Source: Rubrivivax sp. (GTDB lineage: Bacteria; Pseudomonadota; Gammaproteobacteria; Burkholderiales; Burkholderiaceae_C). From it: a DNA stretch of 64,000 nucleotides. Numbering within the stretch: the first letter of the stretch is position 1; the number at the start of each line of letters is the position of its first letter. Under the pieces are notes generated by a model. That model did not search any database and was not told the DNA's origin. It was given only the letters and a program-made list of their open reading frames with translations. Location: NCBI GenBank assembly GCA_027485165.1, contig JAIXRN010000066.1:1-64000 (forward strand), given 5' to 3'. This document shows, piece by piece, positions 25,879 through 34,720 of the stretch. Position numbers and translations under genes: made by a program.

Positions 25879-27525
25879 TCAGCCAGCCTGGGTGTCGCTG
25901 CCGGCCAGCCAGCCCCCGGTGTAGGCCTCTTCGAAAACCGAACTGCCCGTGCAGTCGCTGTGCGCAAAGCGCAGGCGGCCACGGGCCTGGCGCAGCGCGG
26001 CCAGTGCGCCGGCTTGCACACTGCTGCGCACGCCCGGCGCCGGTATGGCCATGGCGTGGCCCCAGCGCTGCAGGTCGACCTGGCGCAGGCGGCGCGGCAG
26101 GTCGGGGTGCACGGCCAACAGTTCCTGCAGCGCCACGCGTGCCCAGTTGGCCGCTTGCCCCTGCAGCAGGGCCGCGCGCTGCGCCGGCAGCAGGCTGCGG
26201 TAGACCGTCAGCACGGTGGGGCCGGGCGCGGTGCGAAGGCTCTGGTGCATGGCGTCGACCCAGCCCAGGCCGCTGCCACCATAGGCCACGTTGTCCCAGC
26301 TGGGCGGGGCGCCGGGACGGTCCAGCAAGGGCCTGTCCAGGTGCAGGTTGGCCACCAGCCAGGGCGCGTACTGCAGGGCGGCTACGGCCGGCTGCAGCGC
26401 GGCCGGCGGATTGGCCAGCAGCCGCGCGGCCACAAACAGCGGCACCGCCAGCACCACGCGCTGCGCCTGCCAGGCTTCGGCCTGGCCGCTGGCTTCGTCC
26501 CAGGCCAGCAGCTGCACGCCGTGCCGGCCTTCTTCCACCCGCAGGACGGTGCGGCCGGTGTGCAGCCGGTCTTGCAGCGGCGCGGCCAGGCGGTGCACCA
26601 GGGCGGCGTTGCCTTCGGGCCAGGTGAAGACGGGGTCTCCTTCGCCCGGGCCAGGGCCTTCGATGGAGCCTGGCGCGTGGAAGCCGTGCCGACTGGCGAA
26701 GTAGTGCAGCCCGGCCCAGGCCGACACCTGCTGCAGCCCGGCGCCGTAGTCGTCGCGGCAGCAGTAGTCCAGAAACCAGAGCAGCCGTTCGTCGTCCAGG
26801 CCCTGGCGCGCCAGCCAGGCCGCGAAGGTCTGCGCGTCCAGCGCGGCGTGGGCTGGCCCCCAGGGCGCACGCGTGCTGGGCAGGGCAAAGCCCAGTGCCT
26901 GCGCCTGCCGCACCTGGGCGGCGAAGGCCTGGTACTGCTGCTGGGTGCGGGACGACGGGTCGGCCGGCGGCAGCAGGCCTTCAGCCCAGGCGCCGTCGAT
27001 GAACAGGCGTTCCTGCGGGCTGTGGCAGAGGTGGCGTTCGTCGGCCACGGTGCGGCCCAGCACCGTGCGCAGCAGGCCTTCTTCATGCAGGAAGGCCGCC
27101 ACTTCGCGCGCCTGCGGCCCGGGCAGGGGCAGGTAGTGCGCGCCCAGCGGGCAGGCCATGCCGGCCAGCGCGTGGCCGCGGCTGTTGCCGCCGGGCTGGT
27201 CGGCCAGTTCCAGCAGCTGCACGTCGGGTTCGCCGGCCTGCACGCAGGCGCGCGCGGCGGCCAGGCCGGCCACGCCCGCGCCCACCACCAGCACGGCGGC
27301 GCGGCGCTGCCGGGCTGGTGCGGGCAGGCTGCCGGCCGCGCTAGCGGCAGGGCTAACGGCAGAAGCGCGCAGCCGGTGGCCGCGGGCGTGGTCGCTGTCC
27401 AGCCAGCGCACGGGCAGTTCCTGCGGCAGGGCCGCCAACGGCGGGGCGTCGTCGGCACAGCCGGCCAGCGCGGCGGTGCCGGCCAGCAGCCACTGGCGCC
27501 GCGTCAGCGCTGCACGCGGCCCCAT
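25879..27525 (-). CDS. Tat-exported FAD-dependent amine-oxidase-like lipoprotein
   Basis: A 548-residue flavoprotein. The N-terminus MGPRAALTRRQWLLAGTAA has a twin-arginine motif and runs into LAGC, suggesting Tat export and lipid anchoring, so the flavin domain should face the periplasm. VLVVGAGVAGLAAARA (near 77) is the dinucleotide-binding motif and LLELADQPGGNSRG the typical second strand. The rest resembles amine-oxidase/protoporphyrinogen-oxidase folds. It overlaps the spermidine-synthase-like gene by 22 bases, so they are translationally coupled. A polyamine or its adduct as substrate is an inference from this neighbour only. Confidence 0.8.
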   Translation of the reverse strand: MGPRAALTRRQWLLAGTAALAGCADDAPPLAALPQELPVRWLDSDHARGHRLRASAVSPAASAAGSLPAPARQRRAAVLVVGAGVAGLAAARACVQAGEPDVQLLELADQPGGNSRGHALAGMACPLGAHYLPLPGPQAREVAAFLHEEGLLRTVLGRTVADERHLCHSPQERLFIDGAWAEGLLPPADPSSRTQQQYQAFAAQVRQAQALGFALPSTRAPWGPAHAALDAQTFAAWLARQGLDDERLLWFLDYCCRDDYGAGLQQVSAWAGLHYFASRHGFHAPGSIEGPGPGEGDPVFTWPEGNAALVHRLAAPLQDRLHTGRTVLRVEEGRHGVQLLAWDEASGQAEAWQAQRVVLAVPLFVAARLLANPPAALQPAVAALQYAPWLVANLHLDRPLLDRPGAPPSWDNVAYGGSGLGWVDAMHQSLRTAPGPTVLTVYRSLLPAQRAALLQGQAANWARVALQELLAVHPDLPRRLRQVDLQRWGHAMAIPAPGVRSSVQAGALAALRQARGRLRFAHSDCTGSSVFEEAYTGGWLAGSDTQAG

Positions 27526-29132
27526 TCTTCCTCGAAGGTGGCCACCAGGCCCTGGTTGCTCAGACGGTTGGGCGGCATCGGCACGCGCGCCATGTCGGGC
27601 GGGAACTGCAGCAGCGCGGGCAGGCCTTCGAGCGTGAGAAAGCGCAGGCCGGGCGGCAGGGCCTGGGGCATCACCCAGGGCCGGCGGCCGGCGATGATGA
27701 AGCCCCATTCGCCAAAGCTGGGCACATGGGCGTGGTACGGCGTGGTCTGCAGGCCCACGGCTTCCAGCGTGGCGGCCACGGTCCAGAAGCTCTGGCGCGC
27801 CACCAGCGGGCTGGTGGTCTGCACCACCATGTAGCCGCCGGCAGCCAGCGCCTGGTCGGCGCGCTGGTAGAAGCTGGTGCTGTAGAGCTTGCCGATGCTG
27901 AAGTTGGTGGGGTCGGGGAAGTCGACGACGATCAGGTCGAAGGCCTCGCGGTTGTCTTCCAGCCAGGCGTAGGCGTCGGCGTTCACGATCTTCAGCTTCG
28001 GGCTGGCCAGCGCGCCACCGTTCAGCGCCACCAGGCGCGGGTGCTGCGAGAACAGGCGCGTCATCTGCGGGTCCAGTTCGACCAGGGTGACCTGTTCCAC
28101 GCCCCGGTACTTCAGCACTTCGCGCACGGCCATGCCGTCGCCGCCGCCCAGCACCAGCACGCGGCGCGGTGCCGACTGCGCGGCGTAGGCCGCCATGGCC
28201 GGGTGCACCAGGGCTTCGTGGTAGCGGTATTCGTCGCGCGAATGGAATTGCAGGTTGCCGTTCAGGTACAGGCGCACACCGCCAGGGCCGGCGGTGACGA
28301 CCACGCGCTGGTAGTCGCTGCTTTGGCGCAGGACGATGTCGCTGCCGTAGAAGGCGTCTTCGGCCCAGGTCGTCAGCCGGCCGGCACCGGCCATGGCGGC
28401 CAGCAGCAGGGCCAAGGTCAAGCCGCAGGCAGTGGCGTGCGCCCACCAACCGCGCAGTTCGGCGCGGAACAGCCACAGCGCCCACACCGCCACGCCCACG
28501 TTCAGCAGGCCGAAGAACAGCCCCGTGCGCACCAGCCCCAGGTGCGGTACGAACAGCAGCGGAAAGGCCAGCGCCACCACCAGGGCGCCCAGGTAGTCGA
28601 AGGTCAGCACCTGCGACACCAGGTGCTTCAGCGCATAGCGCTGGCTGAAGTGGCGCTTCAGGATGCGCATCACGAGCGGAATTTCCAGCCCCACCAAGAT
28701 GCCCACCAGCCCCACCAGGCCATACAGCAGCACGCGAAAGGGCGTGGTGGCCCCTGCCGGCAGCAGGTTGTGCGCGACGAACAGCGCGGCCGGCATGAGC
28801 CCGCCCACCAGGCCCACCAGCAGTTCGATGCGCAGGAACTGCGCCACCAGCTGGCGTTCGATGTAGCGGCTGAGCCAGCTGCCGATGCCCATCGCGAACA
28901 AATAGCTGCCGATGACGGTGCTGAACTGCAGCACGCTGTCGCCCAGCAGGTAGCTGGCCAGCGCGCCAGCAGCCAGTTCGTAGACCAACCCGCAGGCCGC
29001 GACCACGAACACGCTGGCCAGCAGGGCGACCTCGGCGGGCGAGATGCCGACCCCGGCGGGGGCCGTGGCTGACGCGGGGGCGGGGGCGGGGGCGGGGGCG
29101 GGGGCGGGGGCTGAAGACGGCAGGCTGCTCAC
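27504..29132 (-). CDS. Membrane-embedded spermidine-synthase-like aminopropyltransferase
   Basis: A 542-residue fusion. Residues 30-240 hold about seven hydrophobic helices; residues 260-540 are a spermidine-synthase-type Rossmann domain with VLVLGGGDGMAVREVLKY, VTLVELDPQMTRL and LIVVDFPDPTNFSIGKLYS. Classical SpeE enzymes transfer aminopropyl from decarboxylated SAM to putrescine; no SAM decarboxylase gene is in the window. The likely start is GTG 29132 (VSSLPSS); the N-terminus is an Ala-Pro repeat from a hexamer tract. An ATG at 29204 is possible but faces the neighbouring gene start. Probable role: modifying polyamine-like amines at the membrane. Confidence 0.8.
   Translation of the reverse strand: MSSLPSSAPAPAPAPAPAPASATAPAGVGISPAEVALLASVFVVAACGLVYELAAGALASYLLGDSVLQFSTVIGSYLFAMGIGSWLSRYIERQLVAQFLRIELLVGLVGGLMPAALFVAHNLLPAGATTPFRVLLYGLVGLVGILVGLEIPLVMRILKRHFSQRYALKHLVSQVLTFDYLGALVVALAFPLLFVPHLGLVRTGLFFGLLNVGVAVWALWLFRAELRGWWAHATACGLTLALLLAAMAGAGRLTTWAEDAFYGSDIVLRQSSDYQRVVVTAGPGGVRLYLNGNLQFHSRDEYRYHEALVHPAMAAYAAQSAPRRVLVLGGGDGMAVREVLKYRGVEQVTLVELDPQMTRLFSQHPRLVALNGGALASPKLKIVNADAYAWLEDNREAFDLIVVDFPDPTNFSIGKLYSTSFYQRADQALAAGGYMVVQTTSPLVARQSFWTVAATLEAVGLQTTPYHAHVPSFGEWGFIIAGRRPWVMPQALPPGLRFLTLEGLPALLQFPPDMARVPMPPNRLSNQGLVATFEEEWGRVQR
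29075..29110 (+). repeat. Hexanucleotide repeat (CGGGGG)6
   Basis: Six perfect copies of CGGGGG lie at the 5' end of the spermidine-synthase-like gene. On the coding strand they read as alternating Ala-Pro. Copy changes keep the frame and would vary the length of the N-terminal linker. Confidence 0.9.
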
Positions 29133-29202
29133 GCCGCGAGGGTAGCGCAGCAGGTCACGCCGGCGACAGGGCCCGGGGCAGCCGCTGGCCACAATCGGCG
29201 TC

Positions 29203-29898
29203 ATGGGAACCCTCTACCTCGTGCGCCACGGCCAGGCCAGCTTTGGCGCGGCCGACTACGACCAGCTCAGCGCTCTGGGCACGCGCCAGTGCCAGGCCCT
29301 GGGGCAGTGGTTTGCCGAACGCGGCCTGCGCTTCGAAGCCGCCTACACCGGCACGCTGCGACGCCATGCCCAGAGCCTGGCCGCCATTGCCGCGGGCCAC
29401 GGCGACACGCCTGCGGCCCAGCTGTGGCCAGGGCTGAACGAATACGACCCCGAAGCCCTGGTGCATGCGCATCTGGCCCACCAGATGGCGAGCGGCGCCA
29501 GCGCAAGCCCACTGCCCGCGCCCGGCACGCCTGAGCTCGTGAAGGCGCACTTCCGGCTGCTGAGCGAAGCGCTGGCGGGCTGGATGGCCGGGCGCATCGC
29601 CCCGGCCGGCATGCCGGCCTGGCCCGACTTCGTGGCCGGCGTCACGGGCGCGTTGGACCATGTGCGCCAGCAGCACCAGGGCGACGTGCTGATCGTCAGC
29701 AGCGGCGGGCCGATCGCCACCGCCGTGGCGCAGGTGCTGGGCGCAGGGCCGGAGGCCGCCATCGCGCTGAACCTGCGCATCCGCAACAGCGCGCTGACGG
29801 AATTCGCCTTCAGCCCCAAGCGCCATCACCTGCTGTCCTTCAACCACCTGCCGCACCTGCATGCGGCCGAGCGGCGCGACTGGGTCACCTACGCCTGA
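29203..29898 (+). CDS. Histidine phosphatase family protein (GpmB-like), second His absent
   Basis: A 231-residue cytoplasmic protein of the phosphoglycerate-mutase superfamily. MGTLYLVRHGQASFGAADYD has the RHG motif with the phospho-accepting His at residue 9. The fold continues with LSALGTRQCQALGQWFAER. In the usual SHGG position the sequence reads VLIVSSGGPIATAV, so the second catalytic His is Ser. Activity may therefore be altered. It is the only plus-strand gene inside a minus-strand cluster. Confidence 0.85.
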   Translation: MGTLYLVRHGQASFGAADYDQLSALGTRQCQALGQWFAERGLRFEAAYTGTLRRHAQSLAAIAAGHGDTPAAQLWPGLNEYDPEALVHAHLAHQMASGASASPLPAPGTPELVKAHFRLLSEALAGWMAGRIAPAGMPAWPDFVAGVTGALDHVRQQHQGDVLIVSSGGPIATAVAQVLGAGPEAAIALNLRIRNSALTEFAFSPKRHHLLSFNHLPHLHAAERRDWVTYA

Positions 29899-29917
29899 AG
29901 GCCTTGCCCAGCTCGGG

Positions 29918-30142
29918 CTAGCCGTGCACCGCCGCCGACACGATCAGCCCGATGGCGATGGCGGTCGACCCCACCACGATGGCCAGCGCGACGTTCTTCT
30001 TCTCGACGATTTCCTGCCACAGGTTGTAGGGCGTGAGCTTGTCGATGATGACGAAGCTGAGCCAGAACACCACCACGCCCAGCAGCGCGTAAAGCAGCGA
30101 GCCGAACACCACGGCGGGCTTGAGCCATTCCAGACCGGTCAT
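29918..30142 (-). CDS. DUF350 family small membrane protein
   Basis: A 74-residue protein with two predicted membrane helices (PAVVFGSLLYALLGVVVFWL and VALAIVVGSTAIAIGLIVSA) separated by a charged segment containing DKLTPYNLWQEIVEKKN. This is one DUF350 unit; many family members have two units and about 130 residues. AGGAG lies six bases before the ATG at 30142. It is the next gene of the minus-strand set after DUF4178. E. coli YjfL is a relative. Function unknown. Confidence 0.85.
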   Translation of the reverse strand: MTGLEWLKPAVVFGSLLYALLGVVVFWLSFVIIDKLTPYNLWQEIVEKKNVALAIVVGSTAIAIGLIVSAAVHG

Positions 30143-30212
30143 GAAAATCTCCTGAAGTGTCGTTGAAGGCGCGCACCGCCGGGGCACAGCGCCAGGTCTG
30201 CTGCCAAGGGTT

Positions 30213-31835
30213 TCACTTGTGGCTGCCCCCACTGGACCAGCCGCCATAACTGCCACCGCCCACGCGGCCACTGCCGCCGGATGCGCGCCGGGCCGTGCAC
30301 TGCTGGTATTCGGTGCTGGCCGAACCGAAGGTCTGGCGCACCTCGTCGCAGTCGTCGTCGCTGCACTCTGAAAGCAAGACGACCAGCAGCACGGCCACGA
30401 AGAACAGTGTCAAGGCCTTGCCCGCGCCCAGGCTGGACTTGGCCGTGGACAGCACGGGCACGTCGCGCTCCAGCGCGGCGCGCGCGTCGGCGGGCAATGC
30501 GAAAGCTGCGGCCACGCTGGCCGCTGGCAGGGTGCTGCCAGCCGACCACGTCACTTCACTGCCGGTTTGTTCCCGCGACAGGCGCAGGCTGGCGCCGGCG
30601 CCTGTGCCTTCGAAGTCGGTCACCAGGGCGCGTTCGCCCTGCTGCACGCGCCAGTAGAACTCGCCCTGCACCCAGGTCACCTTGGCGGCATAGCTGTAGC
30701 GCTTGCGGTAGCTCGCGCCCTGCCACTGGGCCGTGTCGCCGCGCAGCGTGGGCACGCCGGTGATGGGCTTGACCCAGCTCCAGCCTTCATTGCTGTCGAC
30801 CAGGAAGGCGAAGCCTTCGGTGCGGTGGTACAGCAGGTATTCACGCCAAAAGCTGGTGTCTTCCTCGGCGTCTTCCGGGATGTCGCAGCGTTCCTGGTAG
30901 CCCACCACCTGCCAGGGCAGGGGCGCCGTACCGGCCGGCCCCAGCGCCAGGGTGCCCGTGCTGCCCAGCGGGATCTGCGGTTCCTGGCCGGCGTGGCCGC
31001 TGTTGTTCTGGGCGTAGAAGGCCAGGTCGGCGCCCAGGCCCTGCGAGATGTCGACGACGGCGCTGCACTGGCCGCAAGCCAGGCTCTTGGTGCTGGCCAG
31101 GGTGGGGGCCAGCGCATTGCCGCAGCTGGGGCATTCGATGCCGCGGCTGGCCAGCGTCTTCTCGGCCTGACCGTCCTTCAGCCCCGCCATGCGCAGTTCC
31201 GACAAGGCCACCGACCGACCGACGGACCAGTGCAGCCGCTGCGCGTCGCTGTCATCCAGCGTGGCCACTTCGCCGGCAGCGTTGCGCAGGTCGACGACCG
31301 TGAATTCGCCTGCCAGCCGTGGCGCAAACGGCAGTTCGCCCTGGGCCGCGATCAGCCGCGCACGCGCGCTGGACGCCACCTGCCAGCCGCGCCCGTCGAT
31401 AGCCACGGCCTGCCCGGCGCGCATCAGCGCCAGCCCGGCGGCGTCCTGCGGCGCGTCGGCTGGCAGCGGCGCGTCGAAGGCCAGCACGTAGGCGCCGTTG
31501 TCTTCGCTCAGCCAGGCCGAACGCGTGCTGTCGTCGCCAGTGTCGAACAGCACATGCCATTCGTTCCAGGTGCCACCGTCATAGCCATATTGAAGGCGCC
31601 CCACCACGGTGAAGGCCAGGCCCTGGCGCGTGCCGCTGGCGCCCAGCTGCAGGGGGCTGTGGTCGTCGAAGAGCTCGGCGCTGGTGCCGATGCGGCGCAG
31701 CGCTTCGCCATCGCGCACCAGGGTGCTGCGGCAGAAGCTGCAGACCGCGCTGGCGCTGGCGGCCGAGGCGAATTCGACCGGTGCGCCGCAGTTGGGGCAC
31801 GCAGCGCGATACAGGCGCTGCGGTGACGTAGCCAA
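30213..31835 (-). CDS. DUF4178 zinc-ribbon membrane protein
   Basis: A 540-residue protein. Two zinc ribbons are visible: CPNC...CSFC (13-34) and CPSC...CGQC (near 222-245). Each is followed by a beta-rich DUF4178-like domain (LQYGYDGGTWNEWHVLFD; the second with EYLLYHRTEGFAFLVDSNEGW). A membrane helix (ALTLFFVAVLLVVLLS) lies near 480, then a Cys-rich and Gly/Ser-rich tail. It starts with TTG at 31835, one base after the SPFH stop, so it is translationally coupled. Function unknown. Confidence 0.82.
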   Translation of the reverse strand: MATSPQRLYRAACPNCGAPVEFASAASASAVCSFCRSTLVRDGEALRRIGTSAELFDDHSPLQLGASGTRQGLAFTVVGRLQYGYDGGTWNEWHVLFDTGDDSTRSAWLSEDNGAYVLAFDAPLPADAPQDAAGLALMRAGQAVAIDGRGWQVASSARARLIAAQGELPFAPRLAGEFTVVDLRNAAGEVATLDDSDAQRLHWSVGRSVALSELRMAGLKDGQAEKTLASRGIECPSCGNALAPTLASTKSLACGQCSAVVDISQGLGADLAFYAQNNSGHAGQEPQIPLGSTGTLALGPAGTAPLPWQVVGYQERCDIPEDAEEDTSFWREYLLYHRTEGFAFLVDSNEGWSWVKPITGVPTLRGDTAQWQGASYRKRYSYAAKVTWVQGEFYWRVQQGERALVTDFEGTGAGASLRLSREQTGSEVTWSAGSTLPAASVAAAFALPADARAALERDVPVLSTAKSSLGAGKALTLFFVAVLLVVLLSECSDDDCDEVRQTFGSASTEYQQCTARRASGGSGRVGGGSYGGWSSGGSHK

Positions 31836-31836
31836 G

Positions 31837-32886
31837 CTAGACCAGCTTCTTCAGCAGCTCGGCCTTCTTCAAAGTGAACTCGTCCTCTGTCAGGATGCCC
31901 TTGGCCTTCAGGTCAGCCAGTTTCTCGATCGTGGCCATCACTTCGTCGGGCTTCAGGCCCACCGGTGCAGCGGCAGCTGCCGCGCCGGCAGTGGCCACCG
32001 CCCCGCCCTGAAGACCCTGGCTCAGCTGCTGCGCCATCACCTGGCCCAGCGCCACGCCGGCGCCCAGGCCCATGGCATCGCCAACGACACCACTGCCGCC
32101 GCCGGCCGCGCCCTCGGCGAACTTCGGGATCGCCTGTGCCGTCTGGTACTGCATGAACTTGCCCATGTCGTTGCCGACCATGCCCATGCCGATCTTCTGG
32201 TCCAGGATCTTCTGCAGTTCCTCGGGCAGGCTGACGTTCTGCACCGTCACGCTTTCCAGCACCAGGCCGAGCTTGGCAAATTCGGGCGCGGTGGCATCTT
32301 TCAGCTGCACGGCGAATTCGATCTGGTTGGCCGCCAGGTCCAGGAAGGGCACGCCGCTTTGCGCCACCGCGTCGCTGATGTGCTGCAGCATCAGGCCACG
32401 CAGCTGGCCGTCCAGGTCTTCCACGGTGTAGCGGTCGCGCGTGCCGCTGATGCTGGTGTGGAACAGCTTGGGGTCGCTGATGCGGTAGGCGTAGTTGCCG
32501 AAGGCGCGCAGGCGCACGGCGCCGAAGTCCTTGTCGCGGATGGTCACCGGCTGGCTGGTGCCCCAGCGGCGGTCGATCTGCTGGCGCGTGCTGAAGAAGT
32601 AGACGTCGCTCTTGAACGGGCTCTGGAACAGCTTGTCCCAGTTCTGCAGGTAGGTCAGCACCGGCAGGGTCTGGGTGGTGAGCTTGTGCATGCCGGGGCC
32701 GAAGACGTCGGCCACCTTGCCTTCGTTCACGAACACCGCCATCTGGCTTTCGCGCACCGTCAGGCTGCCGCCGTACTGGATTTCATTGCCGGCCATGGGG
32801 AAGCGCCAGGCCAGGGTGCCGTCGCCGCTCTCGATCCATTCCAGGATGTCGATGAACTGTTTCTTGATGAAGTCCATCAGCGCCAT
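31837..32886 (-). CDS. SPFH-domain protein with C-terminal SHOCT motif (YdjI-like)
   Basis: A 349-residue protein. The N-terminal part (FIKKQFIDILEWIESGDGTL, VRESQMAVFVNEGKVADVF) and the central region with LRAFGNYAYRISDP are an SPFH domain of the type annotated as virion-core-like. A Gly/Ala-rich linker follows. The end (EKLADLKAKGILTEDEFTLK) is a SHOCT motif. Such proteins form membrane-associated oligomers. It is the first gene of the SPFH-DUF4178-DUF350 run and its ATG (32886) is 70 bases from the divergent UbiH-type gene. Confidence 0.85.
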   Translation of the reverse strand: MALMDFIKKQFIDILEWIESGDGTLAWRFPMAGNEIQYGGSLTVRESQMAVFVNEGKVADVFGPGMHKLTTQTLPVLTYLQNWDKLFQSPFKSDVYFFSTRQQIDRRWGTSQPVTIRDKDFGAVRLRAFGNYAYRISDPKLFHTSISGTRDRYTVEDLDGQLRGLMLQHISDAVAQSGVPFLDLAANQIEFAVQLKDATAPEFAKLGLVLESVTVQNVSLPEELQKILDQKIGMGMVGNDMGKFMQYQTAQAIPKFAEGAAGGGSGVVGDAMGLGAGVALGQVMAQQLSQGLQGGAVATAGAAAAAAPVGLKPDEVMATIEKLADLKAKGILTEDEFTLKKAELLKKLV

Positions 32887-32956
32887 GGCTGTTTCTCCCA
32901 GCAAAAACGCCCAAGCCGGGCGCGGGCAAATAATAGGGCTGAACGAGAGGGTTTCC

Positions 32957-34159
32957 ATGGGCACGACGGCCTGGCAGATTGCAATCATTGGCGCCGGCCC
33001 CGTGGGTCTGGCCCTGGCCTTGCAGGCCGCACAGGCGCTGCCGCATGCGCAGGTCACGCTGTTCGACGCGCGCGCGCTGGACGCCGACGTCAGCGCCGAC
33101 CCGCGCACGCTGGCGCTTTCGCTGGGCAGTGTGCAGATGCTTCAGCGCCTGGGCGCCTGGCCGGCGGAAGCGGCAGAGCCCATCCTGCAGGTGCATGTCT
33201 CGCAAGCCCCGCCCAGCCTGGCCACGCCTTTCGACAGCCTGTTCGGTGCGCCTGAAGTGCTCTTGAAGCACAGTGCGCTGGGCGTGCCGCTGCTGGGCGC
33301 AGTGCTGGGCTACGGCGCCCTGGTGTCGGCCCTGCAGGCGGCTTGGCTGAGCGCGCAAGCCGCCCAGCCCCAGCGCCTGCACAGCCGTTTCGGCACACCC
33401 GTGGCGGCCCTGAAAGACCTGCCCGCCGGCGTGGAAGTGGACGCCGGCGTGGCCGAAGCCTTCGACCTGGCCGTGGTGGCCGAAGGCGGCGTGTTCGGCA
33501 GCCAGCCCAGCAAGCCGCTGCGGCGCGACTACGGCCAGACGGCCTGGGTGGGCACGGCCACACTGTCGGGGGGCCAGCGCGGCCGGGCCTTCGAACGCTT
33601 CACGCGCGAAGGCCCGGCCGCCCTGCTGCCCCTGCCACCCGCGGCCGACGGCGCGCTGCGCGCCGCGCTGGTGTGGTGCGTGAACGCCGCGGCTGACCCG
33701 GTGCGCGACCTGTCCGACGCGCAACGCGTGGCGGTGCTGAACACGATGTTCCCGCCAGAGGCCGGGCGCATCACGGCGCTGTCGCCACTGAAGGGCCTGC
33801 CGCTGGGCCTGAACGCCGAACGCCGCCTGGTGCAGCACAGAACCGTGCGCATCGGCAACGCCGCGCAGACCCTGCACCCCGTGGCTGGCCAGGGCCTGAA
33901 CCTGGGGCTGCGCGACGCCCACACGCTGCTGGCCGCACTGCGCGGCGCGGCCGACATCGACAGCGCGCTGAAACGCGCCGAATGGCAGCGCGCACCTGAC
34001 CGCTGGGCCACCATCGCCACCACCGACTTCCTGGCCCGCGGCTTCACCTGGCAGCTACCCGGCGCGCCCAGCCTGCGCGGCCTGGGCCTGGCTGCTGTGC
34101 AGGCCACGCCGCCGCTGCGGCGCTGGCTGGCGCGGCAGATGATGTTCGGCCTTCGCTGA
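32957..34159 (+). CDS. ubiH: UbiH/UbiF-family FAD-dependent hydroxylase
   Basis: A 400-residue aromatic-ring flavin monooxygenase. IAIIGAGPVGLALALQA binds FAD; DADVSADPRTLALSLGSVQ follows; the second FAD motif is RIGNAAQTLHPVAGQGLNLGLRDA. These are the marks of ubiquinone-ring hydroxylases. GAGAGG lies six bases before the ATG at 32957. Which ring position it hydroxylates cannot be decided. It is a single-gene unit. Confidence 0.85.
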   Translation: MGTTAWQIAIIGAGPVGLALALQAAQALPHAQVTLFDARALDADVSADPRTLALSLGSVQMLQRLGAWPAEAAEPILQVHVSQAPPSLATPFDSLFGAPEVLLKHSALGVPLLGAVLGYGALVSALQAAWLSAQAAQPQRLHSRFGTPVAALKDLPAGVEVDAGVAEAFDLAVVAEGGVFGSQPSKPLRRDYGQTAWVGTATLSGGQRGRAFERFTREGPAALLPLPPAADGALRAALVWCVNAAADPVRDLSDAQRVAVLNTMFPPEAGRITALSPLKGLPLGLNAERRLVQHRTVRIGNAAQTLHPVAGQGLNLGLRDAHTLLAALRGAADIDSALKRAEWQRAPDRWATIATTDFLARGFTWQLPGAPSLRGLGLAAVQATPPLRRWLARQMMFGLR

Positions 34160-34245
34160 ACCCGCCTTTCAGTGCACGGCTGCATGCGGCCGCCACAGAA
34201 GCGCAGTACAAAACAGACCTCTGACAGACCGCAGGAAGCACGAGC

Positions 34246-34707
34246 ATGACGACCCGATTCACCCTGAACGGCCAGCCCACCACGGTGGACGTGGACCCCA
34301 GCACGCCCATCCTCTGGGTGCTGCGTGACAACCTGAACCTGACCGGCACCAAGTTCGGCTGCGGTGCCGCGCAATGCGGCGCCTGCACGGTGCACATGAA
34401 CGGCGCGGCCATCCGCAGCTGCGTCACGCCCGTATCGGCAGCGGCCGGCGCCCGCATCACCACCATCGAAGCCGTGGCCGGCGACAAGGTGGGCCAGGCC
34501 GTACAGGACGCCTGGGTCAAGCACGACGTGGCGCAATGCGGCTATTGCCAGAGCGGCCAGGTGATGAGCGCCACCGCCCTGCTGCAAAAGACCAAGAAGC
34601 CCAGCGTGGCACAGATCGACGCGGCCATGGCCGGCAACATCTGCCGCTGCGGCACCTACGCCCGCGTGCGCGCGGCCATCCTGGACGCTGCGGCGGCCAT
34701 CGCTTGA
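34246..34707 (+). CDS. iorA: Isoquinoline 1-oxidoreductase alpha subunit, 2Fe-2S protein
   Basis: A 153-residue electron-transfer subunit with two [2Fe-2S] clusters. Plant-type cluster Cys residues are at 39, 44, 47 and 59 (KFGCGAAQCGACTVHMNG); the second set is at 98, 101, 133 and 135 (QCGYCQSG and NICRCGTYARV). It partners the molybdenum subunit encoded 13 bases downstream. The family oxidises N-heterocycles or aldehydes; the real substrate is unknown. Confidence 0.92.
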   Translation: MTTRFTLNGQPTTVDVDPSTPILWVLRDNLNLTGTKFGCGAAQCGACTVHMNGAAIRSCVTPVSAAAGARITTIEAVAGDKVGQAVQDAWVKHDVAQCGYCQSGQVMSATALLQKTKKPSVAQIDAAMAGNICRCGTYARVRAAILDAAAAIA

Positions 34708-34720
34708 AAGGGCGCACGCG

